Shown here: positions 34,375-42,000 of the stretch, one piece after another
Numbering within the stretch: position 1 is the stretch's first letter
How the letters are laid out: each line of letters begins with the position of its first letter
NCBI RefSeq assembly: GCF_025210165.1
Contig: NZ_JAOASI010000068.1
Location: forward strand, 1-64,000
From: Tepidibacter sp.
GTDB lineage: Bacteria; Bacillota; Clostridia; Peptostreptococcales; Peptostreptococcaceae
Length of the DNA stretch: 64,000 nucleotides
Direction of reading: 5' to 3'
Translations under genes and position numbers: made by a program
Notes under the pieces: generated by a model
Seen by the model: only the letters and a program-made list of their open reading frames with translations
Told to the model about the DNA's origin: nothing
Database searches by the model: none

Positions 34375-35464
34375 AGATATAATAGAAATATTTGAAAATA
34401 AATATCCTAAATCACTAGCTTATAATTGGGATAATATAGGCTTAATTATAGGGGATGGAATGTCTAAAGTAGAAAAAGTTCTTGTTACATTAGAAGCTAC
34501 TCAAGCGGTTGTAGATGAAGCTGTAGAAAATAAAGTGGACTTAATAATAACTCATCATCCATTTATATTTAAAGGAATAAAAAAAATAAACAAGTCTACA
34601 ACAAAAGGAAATGATATATATAAGTTAATAAGAAATGATATTAGCTTATATTCATCACATACTAATTTTGATATAGCTTTTGATGGATTAAATGATGAAA
34701 TAGTTAAAAGATTAAGTCTAAAAGATGTTCAGGTATTAGATTATACATTCGAGGAAAAATTATATAAAATATCTGTATATACACCAGCTTCTCATCAGGA
34801 TGATATGAGAAAAGCTATGGCGGATGTCGGTTGTGGTAATATTGGAAACTATAGTGATTGTTCATTTACTTTTAACGGTGTGGGAAGATTTAAACCTTTA
34901 AACGATTCTAATCCTTATATAGGAGTAAAAAATGAAATAGAGGCTGTAGAAGAAGTTAAAATAGAAAGTATATGTGGAGAAAGTAACTTAAGTCAGGCTA
35001 TAAATAAGATAATAAAAGTACATCCATATGAAGAAGTTGCATATGATGTATATGAATTAAAAAATACAGGCAAAAAATATGGACTTGGACGAATTGGTAA
35101 ATTGCAGGATACTATGAAGCTTAAAGAATTATCAGCTGCTTTAAAAGAATTGTTAAATATAGAAAGTTTAAAAGTTACAGGAAATTTAGAAGATGATGTA
35201 AAAAAAATAGCTGTAGTAACTGGATCAGGAGTTGAATTTATAAATAAAGCTCATACTATGGGTGCAGATGTTTTAATTACTGGAGATGTAAAATACCATG
35301 ATGCTCAAAATGCTTTAGAATTAGGTATAAAGCTTATTGATGCTGGTCATTTTGGGAGCGAAAATATATTTGCAGATATAGTTTTACAATATTTACAAAA
35401 AGAATTTAAAAATATAGAAATATTAAAATCAAAATCTAATATAGATCCATTTGTTATAATATAA
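34361..35464 (+). CDS. Nif3-like dinuclear metal-centre protein (GTP cyclohydrolase 1 type 2 homologue)
   Basis: The 367-residue protein has the metal-binding LIITHHPFIFKGIKKI (residues 65-80), SSHTNFDIAFDGLND, and a C-terminal half with ADVLITGDVKYHDAQNALELG and DAGHFGSENIF supplying further ligands. Between them lies an inserted PII-like domain (residues about 130-230), as in the longer Nif3 members such as YqfO. The hexameric family binds two metals; its activity is still debated. GAGGAG precedes ATG 34361. A weak terminator follows. Confidence 0.9.
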   Translation: MMYVKDIIEIFENKYPKSLAYNWDNIGLIIGDGMSKVEKVLVTLEATQAVVDEAVENKVDLIITHHPFIFKGIKKINKSTTKGNDIYKLIRNDISLYSSHTNFDIAFDGLNDEIVKRLSLKDVQVLDYTFEEKLYKISVYTPASHQDDMRKAMADVGCGNIGNYSDCSFTFNGVGRFKPLNDSNPYIGVKNEIEAVEEVKIESICGESNLSQAINKIIKVHPYEEVAYDVYELKNTGKKYGLGRIGKLQDTMKLKELSAALKELLNIESLKVTGNLEDDVKKIAVVTGSGVEFINKAHTMGADVLITGDVKYHDAQNALELGIKLIDAGHFGSENIFADIVLQYLQKEFKNIEILKSKSNIDPFVII

Positions 35465-35492
35465 GGAATAGTTTTGTCTACTCCTTATTTTA
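35462..35492 (+). terminator. Weak terminator after the Nif3-like gene
   Basis: Stem TAAGGAATAG/CTACTCCTTA with one mismatch, followed by TTTTAA. Readthrough to the zinc-ribbon gene is likely. Confidence 0.5.
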
Positions 35493-35520
35493 ATATAAAA
35501 AATTCGTTGGAGGTATTATT

Positions 35521-36213
35521 ATGAATAAAATTATAGAATTAGATAAAAAACATGATTTAATAGATAAAATTAAAAATAAAATAGCTTATATACAAGACCA
35601 TCCTAAAATATCAGAATTGAGAACGAAATTATATAAAATAGAGCAAGCTGAAAAAATGTATATAAAGCAATTAGAACTTTTAAAACAAGCAATTATAACA
35701 TTAGAAAATAATTTGAAAAATAAAGAAGAGGAATTGAAAAAAATAGATGAAGATTTATACAGTGGATTAATAAAAGATATAAAATTACTTGAAAATATAA
35801 AAAATAAAGAAATGAATTTACAAGAATCAAAAGAACAAATTGAACAAGAATTGATAGAAAATATGGATGTGGTCGAAAATTTAAATATTAAAATCCAAAA
35901 ATGCAAAACTAAATGTGATGAATTAAAACAGATTATTGAAAATTCAAATCAAAAAATCAACGAAAAACTAGATGAATATACAAAAAAATTATATATTAAT
36001 TTAGAACAGATAGAAAAATTTAGAAGTGAAATAAATAATGAAAATTTAACTAAATATTACAATATTAGAAAAAGATATAAAAATGCTTTGGTGAAAGTTG
36101 AGAATAATATCTGCGGTGGATGCAATGTTGAACTTTTTATGAATAAAATTAGTAAATTAGATAATGATGAAATTATAGAATGTGAGAATTGTGGAAGATT
36201 AATGTATAAATAG
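35521..36213 (+). CDS. Coiled-coil protein with C-terminal C4 zinc ribbon (CT398/zf-RING_7-like)
   Basis: The 230-residue protein is a long antiparallel coiled coil (residues about 1-185) followed by a zinc ribbon with C198, C201, C221 and C224. This architecture matches the C4-type zinc-ribbon proteins usually found next to Nif3 genes. The chlamydial homologue CT398 binds sigma-54 and secretion proteins, so a hub role in protein or nucleic acid contacts is plausible. GGAGGT precedes the ATG. Confidence 0.85.
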   Translation: MNKIIELDKKHDLIDKIKNKIAYIQDHPKISELRTKLYKIEQAEKMYIKQLELLKQAIITLENNLKNKEEELKKIDEDLYSGLIKDIKLLENIKNKEMNLQESKEQIEQELIENMDVVENLNIKIQKCKTKCDELKQIIENSNQKINEKLDEYTKKLYINLEQIEKFRSEINNENLTKYYNIRKRYKNALVKVENNICGGCNVELFMNKISKLDNDEIIECENCGRLMYK

Positions 36214-36283
36214 TGTATTTATACGAAAGCTAAAAGTTCTAATACTCAACCACTTTAAGGCTGAAGACAAGAACTTAACAGCT
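36204..36283 (+). other. Unassigned structured intergenic segment
   Basis: After the zinc-ribbon gene two folds are visible: GTATAAAT/ATTTATAC (36204-36211 with 36217-36224), then AGCT (36228-36231/36280-36283) enclosing AAGTTCT/AGAACTT (36234-36240/36270-36276). The inner loop is less AT-rich than its surroundings. It resembles part of a structured RNA, but I can match it to no known class. It may be a 3' UTR. Confidence 0.35.
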
Positions 36284-36305
36284 TCTGGATATAAATAAAA
36301 TTGAT

Positions 36306-36524
36306 TTATTCTCTAGTATAAATCTTAGGTATATACAAATTTATATTGTTTATTGAAACTATAAGATTATATACATAATCTATATGATCGTCTAAATTAT
36401 CAAATGGAAAATAAATGCTTTTAATGATTTGTTTTTTATCAAGAATGGTTAAACTTTTTTGCGTAGCATCAAATTTAATGGATATGTGCGTATTGTATTT
36501 TAAAAGTTTAGATAGTTTATTCAA
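36306..36524 (-). CDS. Small protein, function unknown
   Basis: The 72-residue product (read from TTG 36524) is soluble with alternating hydrophobic strands (SISIKFD-like, SLTILDKKQIIKSIYFPF) and a C-terminal INLYIPKIY. The GTG at 36533 lies inside the ribosome binding site GAGGTG, so the TTG three codons later is the better start. No family is recognised. It is alone on the minus strand between the zinc-ribbon gene and the acetate transporter. Confidence 0.6.
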   Translation of the reverse strand: MNKLSKLLKYNTHISIKFDATQKSLTILDKKQIIKSIYFPFDNLDDHIDYVYNLIVSINNINLYIPKIYTRE

Positions 36525-36692
36525 TAAAATCACCTCTGTAATAATTAGTATATTTTACATTATATACTAATTATTATTTTTTTGTGTGAATTTGCGAAAA
36601 AAAACAATTAAAATGTTTAAAAAAGTAGAATTTTGTGATAATATAGACACTGGAGAATTTATAATATACTAAATTATTTATAGGAGGGTTTT

Positions 36693-37310
36693 ATGAACAC
36701 TAATGAAACAAAAATTGTAAAAATTAGTAATGCAGATCCATCTGCATTGGGATTATTTGGGTTAGCTATGGTAACTCTTGTAGCATCGTCTCAAAAGTTG
36801 GGTATTACCCAAGGAGTATCATTTGTTATACCGTGGGCAATATTTTTAGGAGCATTTGCGCAATTATTTGCTTGTATTAACGATTCAAAAAAAGGGAATG
36901 TTTTTGGAACAACTGCTTTCGGAGGATATGCATTTTTCTGGTTTGCAGTTGCAACTTCATGGCTTATTCAAAATGGCGTATTTGGAGAAAAATTAGCAGC
37001 TGGAGTAGATGTTAAACAACTTGGATTTGCTTTTTTAGGATATTTAATATTCACTTTATTTATGACTATAGGGGCTATGGAAACTCATAAAGTGTTATTT
37101 ATAATATTTGTATTGATAGATTTCTTATTTATAGGACTGACTTTAAGTACATTTGGCATAATGCCTGAACTTGCTCATGAGATTGCTGCAATTTCAGAAC
37201 TTCTTATTTCAATAATGGCTTTCTATGGATCGGCAGCTTCTGTGTTGAATCTTCATTTTGGAAGAGTATTTCTTCCTGTTGGAAAACCTTTTGGAATATT
37301 CAAGAAATAG
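36693..37310 (+). CDS. satP: Acetate uptake transporter, GPR1/FUN34/SatP (AceTr) family
   Basis: The 205-residue protein has six predicted membrane segments and an N-terminal NADPSALGLFGLAMVTL, a variant of the NPAPLGL signature at the mouth of SatP channels. AFFWFAVATSWLIQNG and the closing ASVLNLHFGRVFLPVG also match. It moves acetate or succinate with protons. AGGAGGGT precedes the ATG. A TGTGATAATAT -10-like element is present near 36635. It stands alone between hairpins. Confidence 0.88.
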   Translation: MNTNETKIVKISNADPSALGLFGLAMVTLVASSQKLGITQGVSFVIPWAIFLGAFAQLFACINDSKKGNVFGTTAFGGYAFFWFAVATSWLIQNGVFGEKLAAGVDVKQLGFAFLGYLIFTLFMTIGAMETHKVLFIIFVLIDFLFIGLTLSTFGIMPELAHEIAAISELLISIMAFYGSAASVLNLHFGRVFLPVGKPFGIFKK

Positions 37311-37367
37311 ATAATTTTATTATTTTAAAATTATTGGTAATTATATAAAAAACAAGTTTAGATTAAT

Positions 37368-37415
37368 ATAAAAATAAGAGATTTACTTATCAATAAGTAA
37401 ATCTCTTATTTTTAT
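37368..37415. terminator. Bidirectional terminator after satP
   Basis: 22-base perfect arms (37368-37389 and 37394-37415) around the loop TCAA, with a T-rich 3' end. Confidence 0.8.
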
Positions 37416-37484
37416 ACATCAATTATACAATTCATAATTAAAATAGGAATATAATTTCCTATTCGTTATAAAAAATATTTAATA

Positions 37485-37513
37485 TTGAAAAATTTTATAA
37501 AAAAATATATAAT
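37485..37513 (+). promoter_or_regulatory. Sigma-A promoter of the XapX gene pair
   Basis: TTGAAA (37485-37490) and TATAAT (37508-37513) are separated by exactly 17 bases, 70 bases before the first ATG. Confidence 0.7.
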
Positions 37514-37582
37514 TAATATGGAATCGGTAACATATCATATAAATTAATAAAATTAGAGTTAGTTCATGAAAGGATGATATAA

Positions 37583-37756
37583 ATGAATGACATTAAAGTA
37601 GTATTATTATCTTTATTAACAGGAATAATGACAGGAATTATCTTTACAATTTTAAAGTTTCCATTACCAGCACCACCTAATATACAAGCTTTTATGGGTA
37701 TATTTGGAGTTTGGTTTGGTGCATTTGTGATAAAAAAATTCGAAAAGTGTAAATAA
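37583..37756 (+). CDS. XapX domain small membrane protein 1
   Basis: The 57-residue protein has two hydrophobic helices flanking the motif KFPLPAPPNIQAFMGIFGVWFG, which matches the XapX (DUF1427) signature of P-x-P-A-P-P followed by a G-rich helix. AAAGGATGAT lies upstream of the ATG. The short C-terminal tail is basic (KKFEKCK). XapX peptides often accompany transporters or purine genes; function is not established. It precedes a close relative by 18 bases. Confidence 0.8.
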   Translation: MNDIKVVLLSLLTGIMTGIIFTILKFPLPAPPNIQAFMGIFGVWFGAFVIKKFEKCK

Positions 37757-37774
37757 AGAATGGGGGATTAATTA

Positions 37775-37939
37775 ATGGAAGCGTTAATAATATCATTAAA
37801 AGCAACTTTAGCAGGAACAATATTAGGAGCAATCTGTCAAAAATTAAAATTACCTTTACCAGCACCTCCTGTTTTTGCAGGTGTAATGGGAGTTCTAGGT
37901 GTAATAATTGGAGGAAAAATAGCACAATTATTATTTTAA
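37775..37939 (+). CDS. XapX domain small membrane protein 2
   Basis: The 54-residue protein repeats the architecture of its neighbour: helix, KLPLPAPPVFAGVMGVLG, helix. The shared L-P-L-P-A-P-P core indicates a tandem pair, possibly two subunits of one complex. GGGGGAT precedes the ATG. A strong terminator follows, so the two genes form a self-contained unit from the promoter at 37485. Confidence 0.8.
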   Translation: MEALIISLKATLAGTILGAICQKLKLPLPAPPVFAGVMGVLGVIIGGKIAQLLF

Positions 37940-37942
37940 GTA

Positions 37943-37974
37943 AAAAATCCGGTATATTAATATACCGGATTTTT
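37943..37974. terminator. Bidirectional terminator after the XapX pair
   Basis: Palindrome AAAAATCCGGTATA/TATACCGGATTTTT with loop TTAA; it also serves the convergent gene at 37976. Confidence 0.9.
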
Positions 37975-37975
37975 A

Positions 37976-38794
37976 TTACTTAGCTATATATTTTTGAGCA
38001 ATTTTTATATTGTTTTGATGTACATTATCGATTCTATTACTACTATGAGTTCTACTACCTATAAAATGTATATCAAATACTCCATGCATTCCGTTGTTTT
38101 TGATTGCATCTAAATTAGTACCTGGACCATAATCATCACTTCTCCAATTAGTATAAGACGCTGAAGGTGCATTATCGTTTCCAGCATGAGGCATACCAGC
38201 CATAGACGCTGGTAGAGATAGTCCATTGTAAGTAACTACTATTGGACGTTTATACCAAGACCAATTTCCACCGAATATACTTTTATATATAGCAGTATCA
38301 TATTCGCTTATAGTTTCTGCATCTATATGATTAGTTCCATATGTTCTATTAGCTTTGAATAATTTTCCAGAATATATATCGAGTACTTCAAAAGTACCAC
38401 CTCTAGGGATTGCATACTGAATTTTTGAAAACCATGACCAATTAGATGAGGTTGTTGTACTTCCTCTTGTTACAGAAGGGGTATTTCTAGCATTCAATGA
38501 GTTTAGTTTTTGAATTGTACTCTTTCCGACTATACCATCTACTACTAAGTTGTTAGCCTTTTGAAAATCTAAAACTGATTTTTTTGTTATACTTCCATAA
38601 TAACCAGTAGGGTTAACTTGAAAATATCCTAATTCTTTTAGATTATTTTGTAAGGTAGTAATACTTTGATTTCTCATTCCTGTTTTAAGTAATAATGAGC
38701 TGTTAATTTGAGAATAGGCATTAACTATATTAGCATGCAAAGGAGTAAATGCTATTCCCAAACTTAATATACTAGATATTATTATTTTTTTCAT
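37976..38794 (-). CDS. Secreted peptidoglycan-binding protein with uncharacterised C-terminal domain
   Basis: The 272-residue protein has a signal peptide (residues 1-26), a PG_binding_1 repeat (residues about 38-95: LKTGMRNQSITTLQNNLKELGY, then SVLDFQKANNLVVDGIVGKSTIQKL), and a 160-residue C-terminal domain. That domain holds W, H and D residues: HIDAETISEYDTAIYK, GMPHAGNDN, and GVFDIHFIGSRTH. The conserved-looking histidines and aspartates suggest a metal or catalytic site, but no hydrolase family is matched. AGGAGG precedes the ATG. Likely a cell-wall or spore-wall protein. Confidence 0.75.
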   Translation of the reverse strand: MKKIIISSILSLGIAFTPLHANIVNAYSQINSSLLLKTGMRNQSITTLQNNLKELGYFQVNPTGYYGSITKKSVLDFQKANNLVVDGIVGKSTIQKLNSLNARNTPSVTRGSTTTSSNWSWFSKIQYAIPRGGTFEVLDIYSGKLFKANRTYGTNHIDAETISEYDTAIYKSIFGGNWSWYKRPIVVTYNGLSLPASMAGMPHAGNDNAPSASYTNWRSDDYGPGTNLDAIKNNGMHGVFDIHFIGSRTHSSNRIDNVHQNNIKIAQKYIAK

Positions 38795-38990
38795 ACTTTT
38801 CCTCCTGTGGATTATATAATTTATCTATAATATAAATATAATACAAATGTCGAAAAAAGTCGAAGGGAATTAATGTAATTCATATTCTTTAAAATAAGAT
38901 TGTTGATTATAATAATTAGTGTATAATTAAAGTATCTATTTGTAGGTTTTGAATCGAATAAATTTTTATAAGAGGTAAGAGGTGTTTATC

Positions 38991-39815
38991 ATGATAAATA
39001 GTGAAGGGGAATACTACGTTTCAAATGGGACAATATATAGAACAGACCAAAAAAAAGATTTTTCAGAAAATAATAATATTAATGTATATGAAGTGATAAG
39101 AGTAATAAATGGGAAACCTTTATTCTTAGAACAACATCTTGAAAGGTTATTTAAATCTGCTGAAATACTTGGATTTAAACTTAATATACCAAAGAGAAAA
39201 ATAGTCAAAGATATAAAATTATTAATAGAAAAAAATAATTGCAAAAACATCAACATAAAATTAATATTTAGTAACTTGGATAATGAAGATCAAAACTTAA
39301 TAATTTTTTGTGTAAAAAGCTATTATCCAGACAAACAATTATATGAGACTGGAATAAATACAATCATATATTATTCTGAAAGAGAAAAGCCAAATGCTAA
39401 AGTAGGAAATAGAAAATTAAGAGAAAAAATAAATAATGAACTTAAATTAAAAAATGCCTTTGAAGCTTTGCTTGTTAATAAGGAAGGATTAATAACAGAG
39501 GGAAGTAGATCAAATATATTTTTTGTTAAAGGAGATAGTATATATACTGCTCCAGCAAGCGATGTGTTGTTAGGCGTTACTAGAACTGTAGTGGTTGACA
39601 TATGCAAACGCTTAAATATAAAAATAAAAGAAATTTGCATAAAAGAGAGCGATATACCTTGTTTAGACGGAGCATTTATGACAGGCACTTCTGTTAATGT
39701 TTTACCGATTAAAAGTATAGAAAAATATAATTTAAACTCGACTTATAACTCTATAATAATGAAAATAATTAGAGAATACGACAATAGTATAAATGAATAC
39801 TTATATAAAAAATAA
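38991..39815 (+). CDS. Class IV aminotransferase (BCAT/D-amino acid transaminase-like)
   Basis: The 274-residue fold-type IV PLP enzyme has VYEVIRVINGKPLFLEQHLERL, EALLVNKEGLITEGSRSNIFFV and a lysine in NRKLREKIN as the probable PLP anchor. It resembles both BCAT-like and D-amino acid transaminases, and aminodeoxychorismate lyase; a true pabC is elsewhere, so an aminotransferase is favoured. ATG 38991 is preferred over GTG 38982, which lies in the RBS AAGAGGTG. It appears monocistronic. Confidence 0.75.
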   Translation: MINSEGEYYVSNGTIYRTDQKKDFSENNNINVYEVIRVINGKPLFLEQHLERLFKSAEILGFKLNIPKRKIVKDIKLLIEKNNCKNINIKLIFSNLDNEDQNLIIFCVKSYYPDKQLYETGINTIIYYSEREKPNAKVGNRKLREKINNELKLKNAFEALLVNKEGLITEGSRSNIFFVKGDSIYTAPASDVLLGVTRTVVVDICKRLNIKIKEICIKESDIPCLDGAFMTGTSVNVLPIKSIEKYNLNSTYNSIIMKIIREYDNSINEYLYKK

Positions 39816-39933
39816 TATTATACGATAATCTTTACTTCCGGAAATTTATTCCTAGTAGAATATAAAAACATTAGTTTAAACAAACATAATATAATCTTAA
39901 ACAAATCATTAATATAAAAAAGGAGGAAAAATT

Positions 39934-40737
39934 TTGACACCCATTCAAAAATTAAAATTACTAAAAAATAATTTAAGTAAATTAGATAATCTAACTGTAG
40001 CGTTTTCAGGAGGAGTTGATAGTACATTTCTTTTAAAAATAGCTAAAGATGTTTTAAATGAAAATGTATTAGCTGTAACAGTTAATGCATTCATTCATAC
40101 TAAAAAAGAAATCCAAGAATCTATAAATTATGCCAGTGAAATATATGTTAAACACACAGTTATACATGTAAATGATATAAATATTAAAGAATTTATAGAT
40201 AATCTTCCAGAAAGATGTTACTTTTGCAAAAAAGAGATTTTCACAAAAATAATAGAAATTTCTAACGAAAATGATATAAACAATATAGCTGATGGAAGTA
40301 ATATTGACGATTTAAGTGATTTTAGACCAGGTATGAAAGCTCTAAAAGAATTAGGTATAATGAGTCCTTTAAAAGAAGCTGGTCTTACAAAACAAGAGAT
40401 TAGAGATTTATCTAAAATGTTGGATATACCTACTTGGAACAAACCATCTTTTGCTTGTCTTGCATCTAGGATTCCTTATAATCATAAAATAACCCCACAA
40501 AAACTTGATATGATAGAAAAAAGTGAAGAATATATTTCTCAACTAGGATTTAAACAGTTTAGAGTTAGACATCATGGAGAAATAGCAAGAATAGAATTAG
40601 AACAAAATGAAATTTTGAAATTTTTAGAATCAGGATCATCAGATAAAGTTTGTAAATACCTAAAATCTTTAGGGTTTAGCTACGTAACTATAGACCTTAT
40701 GGGTTATAGAACAGGAAGTATGAATGAGGTTTTATAA
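39934..40737 (+). CDS. larE: ATP-dependent sacrificial sulfur transferase LarE
   Basis: The 267-residue PP-loop enzyme has SGGVDSTFLLKIA (residues about 25-37) and the sulfur-donor region RCYFCKKEIF, with NIADGSNIDDLSDFRPGMKAL and CLASRIPYNHKIT. LarE turns its own cysteine, or a cluster sulfur, into the thiocarboxylates of the nickel-pincer cofactor. Two cysteines in the C-x-x-C motif here resemble LarE forms that use a [4Fe-4S] cluster (inference). TTG 39934 is the start (AGGAGG upstream). No larB, larC or larA is in the window. Confidence 0.88.
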   Translation: MTPIQKLKLLKNNLSKLDNLTVAFSGGVDSTFLLKIAKDVLNENVLAVTVNAFIHTKKEIQESINYASEIYVKHTVIHVNDINIKEFIDNLPERCYFCKKEIFTKIIEISNENDINNIADGSNIDDLSDFRPGMKALKELGIMSPLKEAGLTKQEIRDLSKMLDIPTWNKPSFACLASRIPYNHKITPQKLDMIEKSEEYISQLGFKQFRVRHHGEIARIELEQNEILKFLESGSSDKVCKYLKSLGFSYVTIDLMGYRTGSMNEVL

Positions 40738-40819
40738 AATTAAATAGAAATTTATATAAAGTATATGATACAATTAGTTGGTAATTATATATAATAATAT
40801 ATACAGCAGGAGGAGTGTA

Positions 40820-41962
40820 ATGAAAGATATAACCTTGATAGCACCATGTTTTTTTGGAGTCGAAAAAATACTTAAAAGAGAAATTGAAAATTTAGGATAT
40901 GAAATACAAAAGGTAGAAGATGGAAGAGTTACTTATAAAACAGATATTTATGGTATATGCAAATCGAATTTATGGCTTAGAACAGCAGAAAGAGTATTAT
41001 TAAAAATTGGAGAATTTGAAGCTAGAAGCTTTGAGGAACTATTTCAAAACACTAAAAAATTACCTTGGCATAAATACATAAAAAAAGATGCTGTTTTTCC
41101 AGTATCAAAAGCTTCTTCTATAAAGTCTAAATTGTATAGTATTCCAGATATACAATCTATAGTGAAAAAAGCTGTAGTTGAAAATTTAAAACAAGAATAT
41201 AAAGTTAACTGGTTTGATGAAAATAGTGATGAAAAGTATCCTATATACGTGTTTATACACAAGGATAAAGTTACTATATCAATAGATACATGTGGTCAAG
41301 CTCTTCATAAGAGAGGGTACAGAGAAAATGCTAGTAAAGCACCTATTAGAGAAACTTTAGCTGCTGCTATTGTTTCATTGACACCTTGGAAACATGATAG
41401 AGTATTAGTAGATCCATTTTGTGGTTCAGGAACTATTTTAATAGAAGCTGCAATGATGGGTCTTAATATGGCTCCAGGTCTTAATAGAGAATTTTTATCA
41501 GAAAACTGGAGTATATTAGGCAAGAAGCTATGGTGGAAAGCTAGAAAAGAAGCTTTTGATATGATGAAAACAGATATTGATTTTAAAATATATGGATCTG
41601 ATATAGATGATGAGGTACTTGAAATAGCAAAAGAAAATGCTAGACTTGCAGATGTAGATAATTATATTGAATTTAAAAAGCAAGATGCTAGAAATTTAAA
41701 AAGTGACTATGAATACGGATTTATTATTTCTAATCCTCCGTATGGGGAAAGATTAGAAGACAAAGATAGTGTAAGACAACTATACAAAGAAATATCTCTT
41801 CCTTTTAAGAAATTAAATACATGGTCATTTTACATAATAACAGCTTATAGTGAGTTTGAAGATGCATTCGGAAGAAAAGCTGATAGAAAAAGAAAATTAT
41901 ACAATGGTATGCTAAGAAGTGATTTATATCAATACTATGGACCTAAACCTTTAAAAAAATAA
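40820..41962 (+). CDS. RlmL/YpsC-type THUMP class I SAM-dependent RNA methyltransferase
   Basis: The 380-residue protein has an N-terminal THUMP-like domain (residues about 1-155) and an N6-adenine-type methylase core with VDPFCGSGTILIEAAMM, YGSDIDDEVLEIAKENA and the catalytic SNPPYGERL. It belongs to the YpsC/RlmL-N group that modifies 23S rRNA (m2G at position 2445 in E. coli numbering). ATG 40820 has GCAGGAGGAG upstream; the longer frame from 40778 is not supported. Confidence 0.88.
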   Translation: MKDITLIAPCFFGVEKILKREIENLGYEIQKVEDGRVTYKTDIYGICKSNLWLRTAERVLLKIGEFEARSFEELFQNTKKLPWHKYIKKDAVFPVSKASSIKSKLYSIPDIQSIVKKAVVENLKQEYKVNWFDENSDEKYPIYVFIHKDKVTISIDTCGQALHKRGYRENASKAPIRETLAAAIVSLTPWKHDRVLVDPFCGSGTILIEAAMMGLNMAPGLNREFLSENWSILGKKLWWKARKEAFDMMKTDIDFKIYGSDIDDEVLEIAKENARLADVDNYIEFKKQDARNLKSDYEYGFIISNPPYGERLEDKDSVRQLYKEISLPFKKLNTWSFYIITAYSEFEDAFGRKADRKRKLYNGMLRSDLYQYYGPKPLKK

Positions 41963-41970
41963 ATATAAAT

Positions 41971-41998
41971 AAAAAAATCCGCTTAAGCGGATTTTTTT
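41971..41998. terminator. Bidirectional terminator between the RlmL-type and ABC-F genes
   Basis: Perfect 28-bp palindrome AAAAAAATCCGCTT/AAGCGGATTTTTTT, ending just before the ABC-F stop codon. Confidence 0.9.
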
Positions 41999-42000
41999 AT

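Noticed and set aside
36204-36305. RNase P RNA (rnpB) candidate
   Set aside because: The gap is about 90 bases, against roughly 350-400 for rnpB, and none of the conserved RNase P core motifs is visible.
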